Assembly (NCBI GenBank): GCA_016124855.1
Contig: WGMX01000018.1
Coordinates: forward strand, 1 to 64,000
Direction of reading: 5' to 3'
DNA from: Anaerolineaceae bacterium
GTDB lineage: Bacteria; Chloroflexota; Anaerolineae; Aggregatilineales; Phototrophicaceae
DNA: 64,000 bases
The position numbers were made by a program, and so were the translations under genes. The notes beneath the pieces were generated by a model. That model was not told the DNA's origin. It did not search any database and saw only the letters and a program-made list of their open reading frames with translations. Below are positions 45,457-53,720 of this stretch, in pieces. Position 1 is the stretch's first letter, and each line of letters opens with the position of its first letter.

Positions 45457-45570
45457 ATTACAAGCAAGCAATTTTGGTTCGAGTTTCCAAACTTTTGGAT
45501 AGTTTCTAAGTCAAAATCTGCCTAGAACCGAGGCCCAAAAGATTCAATACATTTTTCCTTGAGCAATTTC

Positions 45571-45599
45571 TTGACTTTTCTACAAATATGCGACATTAT
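45571..45599 (+). promoter_or_regulatory. Sigma-70-type promoter of the sugar-importer operon
   Basis: A -35 box TTGACT (45571-45576), a 17-bp spacer and a -10 box CATTAT (45594-45599). The operator palindrome begins 2 bp downstream, at the expected transcription start. The leader to the binding-protein start at 46035 would be about 425 nt long and holds no recognised gene. Confidence 0.65.
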
Positions 45600-45600
45600 A

Positions 45601-45618
45601 TGTGTGAACGTTCACACA
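45601..45618. promoter_or_regulatory. Palindromic LacI-type operator
   Basis: TGTGTGAACGTTCACACA is a perfect 18-bp palindrome with the central CG typical of LacI-family operators. It overlaps the predicted transcription start of the operon. The LacI regulator encoded 0.8 kb upstream is the likely ligand-controlled repressor. Confidence 0.7.
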
Positions 45619-46034
45619 CGGAGGTGCTGTTCACGCAGGTTAATATATATCTTTGGGAATTGTGATACTAAAGCTTAATTAATTTTGCTGCCTCAAAATT
45701 ACACTTGAATTCATAAATATCTGGTTATGGTAGCAATATTTAACGTTATTACTTTCACTCGATAAGCTGATTAATCCGCAATTCCACTGAAAAACTATCC
45801 TGTCGCGTTATTTTCCTAACCATCTTCGCAACATTAGGAGATGGTCTAGTTTTTGTTTGCCCCTTAGCGGGGAATGAATACGAATATCAGGCATGAGGGC
45901 CATCAGCTTGATAACGTAGATTGCATAACGGGTTGCCATTCTTGGCGAAAGGAGGCTCGATTCAGACGGAAACATTAACACATCACAAAAATCGAAAGTT
46001 TCAGGTTCGTATTTACTATTTAAGGAGTGTTACG

Positions 46035-46994
46035 ATGCGGTTTTTAAGAGCAAGTCTTATGGTTGTGTTACTGCTGGTGCTATCGCTGACCGCAGTTCAT
46101 GCACAAGACAAGAAATTGACGGTTGGCTTCGCCCAGACTGGTTCAGAAAGTGGATGGCGCACAGCATTTACTAATGCGATGAAGGCTGAGGCGGAAAAGG
46201 AAGGAATCGACTTAAAGTTCAGTGATGGTCAACAAAAGCAGGAAGTCCAGATTGCGGCGCTGCGTTCATTCATCGCCCAACAAGTTGACGCTATCTTGCT
46301 GGCTCCTATCGTTGAAACAGGCTGGGACGCCGTTTTAAAGGAAGCACAAGACGCGAATATCCCTGTGATTTTGGTTGACCGGGGTGTGAGCGCCGATCCC
46401 TCTCTATATGTTACCAGAGTGGCGGCGGACTTCAACCACGAAGGTCGTTTGGCTGCTGCATGGCTGGCGCAGGCGACACTTGGTGAATGCAATATTGTGG
46501 AAATTCAAGGTACTGTTGGCTCGAGCGCCGCGCTTGACCGCATGAAGGGTTTTGGTGAAGTGATTGCCCTCTTCCCCGGAATGAAGATTGTCGCGACTCA
46601 AGTTGGTGATTTCACCCGTGATGGCGGCAAAAAGGTTATGGAAGGTTACATCAAGTCACTGGATGGTCTCAAGGATGTCTGCGCTATTTGGGCGCACAAC
46701 GATGACATGCTCCTCGGTGCAATCCAAGCCTTGAAGGAAGCCGGTATTAAATCCGGTAAAGATGGCATCAAGACCATCTCCGTGGACGGCGTGTGTGATA
46801 TGTTCAAGGCTATGGCGGATGGGGATGCTAGCGCTAACGTAACGCTGCTCCCGGACTTGGGGCCAATCGCTTACCAAGCGGTGCGCGATACGCTTGCCGG
46901 GAAGCCGGTTGAGAAACGTATCGTTATGCCCAGCCCGATGAACTTCCCTGACACAGCGGCAGAACAATATGCCAAGTGCAGTGCAGCTTCATAA
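46035..46994 (+). CDS. ytfQ: Sugar ABC substrate-binding protein (YtfQ-like)
   Basis: The start is ATG 46035 (MRFLRASLMV) with AAGGAG about 9 nt upstream; the frame is open further up but without support. A signal peptide (VVLLLVLSLTAVHAQ) precedes the type-1 periplasmic binding fold: LTVGFAQTGSESGWRTAF, DAILLAPIVETGWDAVL, VTRVAADFNHEGRLAAAWLA and IWAHNDDMLLGAIQALKEAG. These match the galactofuranose-binding YtfQ family. It is first in the importer operon, followed by the ATPase and two permeases in YtfQRT-YjfF order. It is a close paralogue of 42712-43683. Confidence 0.92.
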   Translation: MRFLRASLMVVLLLVLSLTAVHAQDKKLTVGFAQTGSESGWRTAFTNAMKAEAEKEGIDLKFSDGQQKQEVQIAALRSFIAQQVDAILLAPIVETGWDAVLKEAQDANIPVILVDRGVSADPSLYVTRVAADFNHEGRLAAAWLAQATLGECNIVEIQGTVGSSAALDRMKGFGEVIALFPGMKIVATQVGDFTRDGGKKVMEGYIKSLDGLKDVCAIWAHNDDMLLGAIQALKEAGIKSGKDGIKTISVDGVCDMFKAMADGDASANVTLLPDLGPIAYQAVRDTLAGKPVEKRIVMPSPMNFPDTAAEQYAKCSAAS

Positions 46995-47008
46995 GCTGTG
47001 CTGAAGTG

Positions 47009-47039
47009 GTGTGGGCACTCTGGCAAAGGGTGTCCACAC
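47009..47039 (+). terminator. Intra-operon hairpin after the binding-protein gene
   Basis: GTGTGGGCAC pairs with GTGTCCACAC (one mismatch, 11-nt loop) 15 bp after the stop, with no T-run. Such hairpins often protect the binding-protein mRNA and lower expression of downstream transporter genes. Confidence 0.45.
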
Positions 47040-47141
47040 CCATGTTACTCATTCGTTAAACGGGTTTTACAGCATCTAGGCAAACGGTGTTTATAACCCT
47101 TTTTACATCTTAACGGTTCATAAATATTGTTTTTGCAGTTG

Positions 47142-48668
47142 ATGAGCGATCAAATCACTATGACAGACACAGTCCATAAGACCCCGCTGCTCGAAATTCA
47201 CAATTTGACTAAAACGTTCCCCGGTGTACCTGCCCTGTCTTCGGTTGATTTTACGATGTATCCCGGAGAAGTTCACGCGCTGCTGGGTGAAAACGGCGCA
47301 GGAAAATCCACACTGATTAAGGTTATCACCGGCGTTTACAAGAAAAATGCGGGGAAAATACTACTAGACGGCAAAGAAATTGAGCCGAGCAGTCCGCACG
47401 ATGCACAGGCACTCGGTATCAGCACGGTTTATCAAGAAGTGAATCTGATCCCAACGCTGTCGGTGGCCGAAAATATCTATTTAGGCAGACAGCCTAAACG
47501 ATGGGGAATCATTGACACGGGGGCAGCAATCCGAAATGCCAAGCGGCTGCTTGAGACTTATGATATTCAAATTGATGTTTCACAACCACTCGGGTCTTTT
47601 TCGGTCGCAGTTCAACAAATCGCGGCAATCGCGCGGGGCGTTGATCTTTCCGCCAAAATTCTGATCCTCGATGAGCCTACTTCAAGTTTGGATGCCAATG
47701 AGGTCAAAACCCTTTTCTCGGTGATTCGCTCACTGAAAGAAAAAGGCATTGGGATTTTGTTGATTACCCACTTCCTTGACCAAGTGTATGAAATCTCCGA
47801 CCGAATCACCATTCTTCGTAATGGCGTCAAAGTATCCGAGCATTTGACAAAAGAACTCCCCAGAATGCAGTTGGTTTCCGAGATGTTAGGCAAGGAATTA
47901 ATCGAAGAATTGTCTCCCCACAAGGTGCATAAATCCGACAATCAAGACGTTTTCTTGAAAGTACAAGGGTTAGGCAAACGCGGGGTAATGCAGCCATTCG
48001 ACCTTGATATCAGAAAAGGTGAAATTGTCGGTTTAGCCGGTCTGCTAGGTTCAGGGCGAACTGAAACCGCGCAGCTCATTTTCGGGATTACCCACAGTGA
48101 CACGGGGCATATGTCCATCAATGGAACTGTAGTGAATTTCAGTTCTCCCCGAAGCGCGATTTTACGCGGTTTTGGGCTATGTCCTGAAGATCGCAAAGCA
48201 GAAGGCATCATCGGGGATTTGTCGATCCGCGAAAACATTATTTTGGCATTACAGGCCAAGCGCGGATGGTTCAAGTTCTTGAATTATAAGCGACAAGAAC
48301 AATTAGCAGACGACATGATTAAAGCGCTGCATATCGCCACTCCAGATTCACAAAAAGTTGTCAAGGAACTTTCGGGTGGCAACCAACAAAAAGTGATTTT
48401 AGGCCGCTGGTTGGTTTCGGAACCCGAATTCTTAATATTAGACGAACCTACACGGGGCATTGATGTCGGGGCGCACGCGGAAATTATCAGCATCATCAAG
48501 GACTTGTGCGCTAAGGGAATGCCGCTGCTGGTCATTTCATCAGAACTTGCGGAAGTCGTCGATTACAGTGACCGCGTAGTCGTGCTGCGCGATCGTAAAA
48601 AAGTCACCGAACTTCAAAGGGACGAAATTAGCCAGAACTCAATTATGAAGGCCATCGCGGAGAGCTGA
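47142..48668 (+). CDS. ytfR: Sugar ABC importer, double ATP-binding subunit (YtfR-like)
   Basis: About 508 residues. Domain 1: LLEIHNLTKTFPGVPAL, Walker A GENGAGKST, a Q-loop with YQEVNLIPTLSVAENI and LILDEPTSSLD. Domain 2: GLLGSGRTETAQL, LSGGNQQKVILGRWL and LILDEPTRGIDVGAHAEI. These match the RbsA/YtfR class of sugar ATPases. Start choice is uncertain among TTG 47127, ATG 47142 and ATG 47160; none has a strong ribosome site, which fits reduced expression behind the hairpin. The stop overlaps the next start by one base. Confidence 0.93.
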   Translation: MSDQITMTDTVHKTPLLEIHNLTKTFPGVPALSSVDFTMYPGEVHALLGENGAGKSTLIKVITGVYKKNAGKILLDGKEIEPSSPHDAQALGISTVYQEVNLIPTLSVAENIYLGRQPKRWGIIDTGAAIRNAKRLLETYDIQIDVSQPLGSFSVAVQQIAAIARGVDLSAKILILDEPTSSLDANEVKTLFSVIRSLKEKGIGILLITHFLDQVYEISDRITILRNGVKVSEHLTKELPRMQLVSEMLGKELIEELSPHKVHKSDNQDVFLKVQGLGKRGVMQPFDLDIRKGEIVGLAGLLGSGRTETAQLIFGITHSDTGHMSINGTVVNFSSPRSAILRGFGLCPEDRKAEGIIGDLSIRENIILALQAKRGWFKFLNYKRQEQLADDMIKALHIATPDSQKVVKELSGGNQQKVILGRWLVSEPEFLILDEPTRGIDVGAHAEIISIIKDLCAKGMPLLVISSELAEVVDYSDRVVVLRDRKKVTELQRDEISQNSIMKAIAES

Positions 48669-49744
48669 TGACTACAAAAGAATCACTTCCAACCAAAACA
48701 CAAGCTGCCACCAACAATGCCCTATCCAATTGGCTGCGAAACAGCCGACGCGCCATTTGGCCATTGGCGGCTCTTGCACTGATTTTGCTCGTTGACAGCT
48801 TAATCTCCGACAATTTCTTCGGCATCCGTGTCGTCAATGATCCACTTTATGGCGGGCATCTGTATGGCAATGTGATTGATATTCTCAAGAATGCCGCGCC
48901 GGTATTACTTCTGGCAACGGGCATGTCTTTGGTAATCGCCACTAAGGGCATCGATTTGTCGGTGGGCGCGATTATTGCAATTTGTGGAGCCGTCGCCGCT
49001 GTGCTGGTTGGCAAGGGAGACGCACCGCCCACTTTGCCCGTGCCATTGGTCATATTGGTTAGTATTGGCGTTGGCGCACTGTGCGGCTTATGGAACGGCA
49101 TTCTCGTGGCATTCTTTGATATACAACCCATCGTCGCCACACTTATTTTGATGGTCGCCGGACGAGGCATCGCCCAGATGATTACGCAAGCCACAATTGC
49201 CACCTTCGTAAATGAAGGTCTGGCATTTCTGGGAGTCGGTTATATTTTTAGTCTGCCAGTTTCAATTTTTATTTCGCTTGGGGTGCTGGTTCTTGTTTAC
49301 CTGTTGGTGAGACGCACGGCTATCGGCCTGATGATTGAATCGGTCGGGGCAAATGACAAGGCCAGCTATTATGTGGGAATCAATGCACGTTTAATCAAAT
49401 TATTCGCGTATGTTGTTTCAGGCATTTGTGCTGCGATTGCGGGACTCATTGTGGCTGCGAATATTCGGGGCGCGGATGCTAACAATGGTGGATTATATCT
49501 TGAACTAGATGCGATTTTGGCGGTTGTCATTGGCGGTGCATCGCTTAATGGGGGTCGGTTTTACCTCGGTCTGAGTGCGATCGGGGTTCTGATTATCCAG
49601 AGTATGAATACAGGAATTCTTATTAGCGGCATCCAACCCGAATTTAATCTGGTTGTCAAAGCAATCGTCGTCTTACTTGTTTTGTTCATTCAATCAGAAG
49701 TCGTCCGCAGTTCCATTGGACGACGGTTGCGGAGAACGACATGA
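48668..49744 (+). CDS. ytfT: Sugar ABC importer permease (YtfT-like)
   Basis: 358 residues with about nine membrane segments. VLLLATGMSLVIATKGIDLSVGAIIA and AVVIGGASLNGGRFYLGLSAIG are signatures of RbsC-type permeases. The first ~30 residues are a cytoplasmic tail. Its start overlaps the ATPase stop, and its stop overlaps the next permease start (ATGA). Confidence 0.92.
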   Translation: MTTKESLPTKTQAATNNALSNWLRNSRRAIWPLAALALILLVDSLISDNFFGIRVVNDPLYGGHLYGNVIDILKNAAPVLLLATGMSLVIATKGIDLSVGAIIAICGAVAAVLVGKGDAPPTLPVPLVILVSIGVGALCGLWNGILVAFFDIQPIVATLILMVAGRGIAQMITQATIATFVNEGLAFLGVGYIFSLPVSIFISLGVLVLVYLLVRRTAIGLMIESVGANDKASYYVGINARLIKLFAYVVSGICAAIAGLIVAANIRGADANNGGLYLELDAILAVVIGGASLNGGRFYLGLSAIGVLIIQSMNTGILISGIQPEFNLVVKAIVVLLVLFIQSEVVRSSIGRRLRRTT

Positions 49745-50745
49745 AATCACGTTTTCTTACGCTTGGAATAACGCTGCTGGTGTTTATAGCGTTATATTTA
49801 GTCGGTTGGGCACGCTTTAAGGGCTTCGGATCGACCGTTGTACTGGCGAATATACTTTATGACAATGCTTTCTTAGGCATTACTGCTGTTGGCATGACAT
49901 TTGTAATTCTTTCGGGCGGCATCGATTTATCGGTCGGTTCAGTGATTGCGTTCGTTGGCGTGTTCTGCGCGCTCATGATCCAAAATACTCAACTTCATCC
50001 TTTGATTGTATTTGGGATGGCATTGATTATCGGGACGCTCTTTGGTGCGACGATGGGCACCATTATCCATTATCTGAAAATTCCAGCGTTTATCGTCACC
50101 TTAGCAGGCCAATTTTTAGCGCGAGGGTTAATCTTTTTACTGACTACGCGATCAGTCGGGGTTACACATGAGTTTTACCAACAAGTCTATGATATTTCGA
50201 TTAAACTGCCGTCCGGAGGGAGGCTGTCATTTCTGGCGATGATTTTTCTGGCCGTTCTGGTTGGCGGTATATTTATTGCTCACTTCACTGAATTTGGGCG
50301 CGATATATACGCAATGGGGGGCAATGAGAATGCTGCGCTGCTCTTAGGCGTGCCAGTTGCTCGTACCATGATTGGGGTGTATGCACTGAGTGGTTTCCTC
50401 GCGGCTCTTGCCGGTGTCGTCTATTCCTTATATACGTCTTCGGGTTATCCATTAGCTACGGTCGGCGTAGAACTGGACGCAATTGCAGCAGTCGTTATCG
50501 GAGGAACCTTGCTTACGGGGGGTGTCGGTTATGTCGCCGGAACCTTCATAGGCATTCTTATCAACGGGACGATTCAGACTTATATTACTTTCGACGGTAC
50601 ATTGAACAGTTGGTGGACAAGAATTTTGATCGGCTTTTTGCTGTTTGTTTTCATTGCACTGCAAAAGTTCTTGAGCAGTAGCAGCGGACAATCCGTATTC
50701 AGGTTCGCGCGCGGATTACGCAGGGCCGAACAAACAGCGAATTAA
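49741..50745 (+). CDS. yjfF: Sugar ABC importer permease (YjfF-like)
   Basis: 334 residues, about nine membrane segments. GMTFVILSGGIDLSVGSVIAF and AVVIGGTLLTGGVGYVAGTFIG are typical; MGGNENAALLLGVPVARTMI is the ATPase-contact loop. With YtfT it forms a heterodimeric channel as in the galactofuranose system. It ends the operon; no clear terminator follows in the 130 bp before the sensor kinase. Confidence 0.92.
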   Translation: MKSRFLTLGITLLVFIALYLVGWARFKGFGSTVVLANILYDNAFLGITAVGMTFVILSGGIDLSVGSVIAFVGVFCALMIQNTQLHPLIVFGMALIIGTLFGATMGTIIHYLKIPAFIVTLAGQFLARGLIFLLTTRSVGVTHEFYQQVYDISIKLPSGGRLSFLAMIFLAVLVGGIFIAHFTEFGRDIYAMGGNENAALLLGVPVARTMIGVYALSGFLAALAGVVYSLYTSSGYPLATVGVELDAIAAVVIGGTLLTGGVGYVAGTFIGILINGTIQTYITFDGTLNSWWTRILIGFLLFVFIALQKFLSSSSGQSVFRFARGLRRAEQTAN

Positions 50746-50875
50746 TCAGATTGTTAGCAATAGGTATCGCTCTATGGATGAGTGCTATAAGATAATTAGT
50801 TGAATTTTCCGACAAAAATTCACTGGAGTTCTATACTGAAAAAGACTTTATCCGTCGAAATCGTTAGTTAAAATT

Positions 50876-52723
50876 ATGAACCGATTATTTGCCAATGTAA
50901 GCTTGGGCGTAAAACTTAACTTTCTGGTCTTGTTGGTCTTGGTGATTCTACTGGTCGGTATCGTACTTCTACTGAAGCAGAACACGCAGAACCTGACTGA
51001 AGTTATCGGTGGGCAGCGGATTACAGAAGAAGCCAATATTATCCGCAGCCGGTTGGCGGAAATTGAAGATGGACTTGGCGTGAACATCAATTTTTTGGTT
51101 TCGAGTGTTAGTTTTTTCCAAGCGGTCGGACGACGAGATCAAGTTGAAACCAATGAAATTATCACCCGCGCCAACGCGTCATTGAAATTGGACGACATCA
51201 CCGTTGTTGATGGTGACGACAAGCGGCTAGTCGATACCCAAGTCGATGAAGATCAGGCTGAGGAAGATAAGCTCCTAAGCCGCGCACTCGCTGGCGACGA
51301 AAGCACGGCACTTCTGATTGAAAAGAATTCTGGGCAAATCGAAATTAGTATTGCCATCGCAGCGCCAATTGTGAGCAGTAACGGTAATATCTTGGGGGCA
51401 ATTCAGATAGGCCGACATATTAGTGATAAGTTTCTTGAGGATCTCACATTTGGACGTGCCGACATCAGTCTGGGGCTGATCTATGATGACAAAATACAGG
51501 CGCGGACATTTCCCGATGGACAGGATGACATTTCAACCCATGTTTTGAGCAATGGTATCGCATTCGAAGCTGACTCCGTTTCGCTCGCACAAAGTGGTCA
51601 AAGCGTCATTCTTAACCATCTGGTGTTGGGGGATGGTGGTGTTCCTCATACGCTAGCTTATATACCGATTTTGTCCGACTCGGGTACGTCGCCGGCAGTG
51701 ATTATGATTCAGGTAGAACTAAAAGACATTTATTCGTTTCAGAATGTCACTTTACTTAATACGATTATCATTTTTGCGGCGCTGACCTTGATTGCCCTAG
51801 CCATCATTTATATCAATATTTTTCGCACGATGATTAGCCCGCTGAACAAACTCAAAACAATTGCACACACGATGACCAGCGGCCAATATGATGAGCGCGC
51901 CCCCGTGAATACAAAGGATGAAGTTGGGCAAATGGCAGAGGCCTTTAATGAAATGGCAAATGCCATTCAGCAGCGTGAAATCAGCCTTCAGGCGGCACGC
52001 GAACAAGCTGAACGCGCCGACAAAGTAAAGTCGATGTTTTTAGCAAGTGTTTCACACGAATTAAGAACCCCGCTGAATGCCATTATTAACCTGACCAAGT
52101 TTGTCATGATTGGTTTATATGGGCCGGTAAACTCTGAACAGGTTGATACACTGGGCAAGGTCGAGCGCAGCAGCAAGCATCTTCTCAACCTGATTAATGA
52201 TGTGCTTGACATATCCAAAATTGAGTCAGGTTCGCTTGAACTTTTCGTCGAAGATGGCCTAAAAATTAACGACATTATTCGTTTGGCTGTTGAGACTGGG
52301 CGCGGATTGTTAGCCAATAAGCCCATCGAAATTGTGCTCGACCTTGATCAAGAGCTGCCGCCGTTACGCGGTGACGAACAACGCATACGGCAGATTATAT
52401 TGAACCTCGTGTCCAATTCATGTAAGTTCACAGACGAAGGGCAGATCGTCGTCAAAAGCTATCAAGAAAAGCAGGAAGTCGTCATTTCAATTTGTGACTC
52501 GGGTCCCGGAATTGATCCGAAGCATCATGAAACGATATTTGAGGTTTTCCGGCAAACTAAAGTCGGCCTACGCAAGAGTGAGGGCACTGGCTTAGGACTT
52601 CCCATTTCGCGTCGATTAACCGAAGCCCATCATGGACGGTTATGGGTCAACAGCGCGCTGGGACAGGGTGCTACCTTCTATGTTGCATTACCCATTAGTT
52701 CGTGTCTTGAACTCACGGTATAG
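50876..52723 (+). CDS. Membrane sensor histidine kinase with extracytoplasmic Cache-like domain
   Basis: 615 residues. TM1 at about 15-35 and TM2 at about 295-318 enclose a sensor region of about 260 residues that resembles a double-Cache fold (AIAAPIVSSNGNILGAIQIGR is a typical Cache strand-loop). HAMP (ISPLNKLKTIAHTM) follows, then a short coiled coil, HisKA with the phospho-acceptor in ASVSHELRTPLNAI (about 396) and HATPase_c (NLVSNSCKFTDEG, DSGPGI, GTGLGLPISRRL). No receiver is fused. Two receiver genes follow, which are the likely phosphate acceptors. The ligand is unknown. Confidence 0.92.
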   Translation: MNRLFANVSLGVKLNFLVLLVLVILLVGIVLLLKQNTQNLTEVIGGQRITEEANIIRSRLAEIEDGLGVNINFLVSSVSFFQAVGRRDQVETNEIITRANASLKLDDITVVDGDDKRLVDTQVDEDQAEEDKLLSRALAGDESTALLIEKNSGQIEISIAIAAPIVSSNGNILGAIQIGRHISDKFLEDLTFGRADISLGLIYDDKIQARTFPDGQDDISTHVLSNGIAFEADSVSLAQSGQSVILNHLVLGDGGVPHTLAYIPILSDSGTSPAVIMIQVELKDIYSFQNVTLLNTIIIFAALTLIALAIIYINIFRTMISPLNKLKTIAHTMTSGQYDERAPVNTKDEVGQMAEAFNEMANAIQQREISLQAAREQAERADKVKSMFLASVSHELRTPLNAIINLTKFVMIGLYGPVNSEQVDTLGKVERSSKHLLNLINDVLDISKIESGSLELFVEDGLKINDIIRLAVETGRGLLANKPIEIVLDLDQELPPLRGDEQRIRQIILNLVSNSCKFTDEGQIVVKSYQEKQEVVISICDSGPGIDPKHHETIFEVFRQTKVGLRKSEGTGLGLPISRRLTEAHHGRLWVNSALGQGATFYVALPISSCLELTV

Positions 52724-52747
52724 TCAGCGCTGTGGAAAGGATTTGAT

Positions 52748-53152
52748 GTGTCCGACCCGGTAATTTTGTATGTCGAAGACGATGCATTAAGTCGAGAAGT
52801 CATGCAAACGCTTTTGGTGCGTGGTTTAGGCTATAAGAACGTTACTGTTTTTGAAAGCAGCCATGAATTTGGGGCAAAATTAGATACACTTACCACAATT
52901 CCTGACATTATTTTCTTAGATATTCATGTAGAGCCAATTGATGGTTTTACCATGCTGGGTTTGATACGCCAGCGTAACCAATTTAATGGAACACGTGTTG
53001 TCGCGCTTACAGCGAGCGTCATGAATGAGGAAGTGAAAATGCTAAAAGAGGCCGGTTTTAATGGCGTAATCGCAAAGCCACTAAACTATGAGACCTTCCC
53101 GACTACTTTGCGCCATATTTTGGCCAAGGAAGATATCTGGTATATCAAATGA
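52748..53152 (+). CDS. Single-domain response regulator
   Basis: A 134-residue CheY-like receiver without output domain, starting at GTG 52748 with GGAAAGGA upstream. Acidic pocket VEDDA, phospho-Asp in IIFLDIHVEPIDG, Thr in ALTAS, and Lys in GVIAKPL. It is 24 bp after the kinase. It could be a phosphorelay intermediate or act through protein contacts. Confidence 0.92.
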   Translation: MSDPVILYVEDDALSREVMQTLLVRGLGYKNVTVFESSHEFGAKLDTLTTIPDIIFLDIHVEPIDGFTMLGLIRQRNQFNGTRVVALTASVMNEEVKMLKEAGFNGVIAKPLNYETFPTTLRHILAKEDIWYIK

Positions 53153-53175
53153 GATCGACATAAACCACTATGAAG

Positions 53176-53200
53176 AACACCTCAGAGCGCGGTGTTTTTT
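53176..53200 (+). terminator. Rho-independent terminator
   Basis: A short stem AACACC/GGTGTT with a 9-nt loop is followed by TTTT. It separates the kinase/receiver pair from the second receiver. Confidence 0.6.
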
Positions 53201-53280
53201 AATCAAACTGCACCATTGATGGCGTGCAGATTTAAGTGTACAACAGAACGAATACCAATCTGGAATTGGGTAACAAACTA

Positions 53281-53667
53281 ATGATTGACCGACATGCCCT
53301 GATCATTGATGATGATGCCTACAGCATTCACATTATGGAACGCTTTCTCGACCAAGAAAATGTGTCCTATACGTCTGTACTCGACACATCCAATTTAGAA
53401 AGTATCTTACAGACTATTGATAAAGTGGATGTTGTATTTCTTGATCTTGAGATGCCCAAACGGGACGGCTACGAGATACTGGAAATTCTGAAAGTGTATA
53501 TCGAACCCCGAGTCCCGGTTGTGGCTTGTACTGTTCATACAGCGGAAATTCAACACACACGCAAGTTGGGCTTTTATAGTTTTGTTGCCAAACCATTGGA
53601 CATGGATCGCTTTTCGAACCAATTAAACCGCATCCTGAACGGAGAGCCGGTTTGGGATGCCCGTTAG
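53281..53667 (+). CDS. Second single-domain response regulator
   Basis: The start is set at ATG 53281 (MIDRHALIIDDDAYS); a GTG at 53236 would add 15 atypical residues. About 128 residues with acidic pocket IDDDA, phospho-Asp in VVFLDLEMPKRDGYEIL, Thr in ACTVH and Lys in FVAKPLDMD. No output domain. It is paralogous in kind, not close in sequence, to the previous receiver and sits after a terminator, so it may be separately expressed. Confidence 0.9.
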   Translation: MIDRHALIIDDDAYSIHIMERFLDQENVSYTSVLDTSNLESILQTIDKVDVVFLDLEMPKRDGYEILEILKVYIEPRVPVVACTVHTAEIQHTRKLGFYSFVAKPLDMDRFSNQLNRILNGEPVWDAR

Positions 53668-53720
53668 AACCTTGCTTAGCTGTAAGCAGGGCAAAAGGCA
53701 GAAGACAATTTTCCCGGTTG

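Larger units (their letters stand above)
44834..45570. other. Long intergenic region with repeats
   Basis: No gene is supported. Short frames on both strands here lack domains. The region contains the dispersed repeat at 44915, a LexA-like box at 45445 and a second short block (45476-45497) also found near 61997. It ends at the promoter of the sugar-importer operon. Confidence 0.5.
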
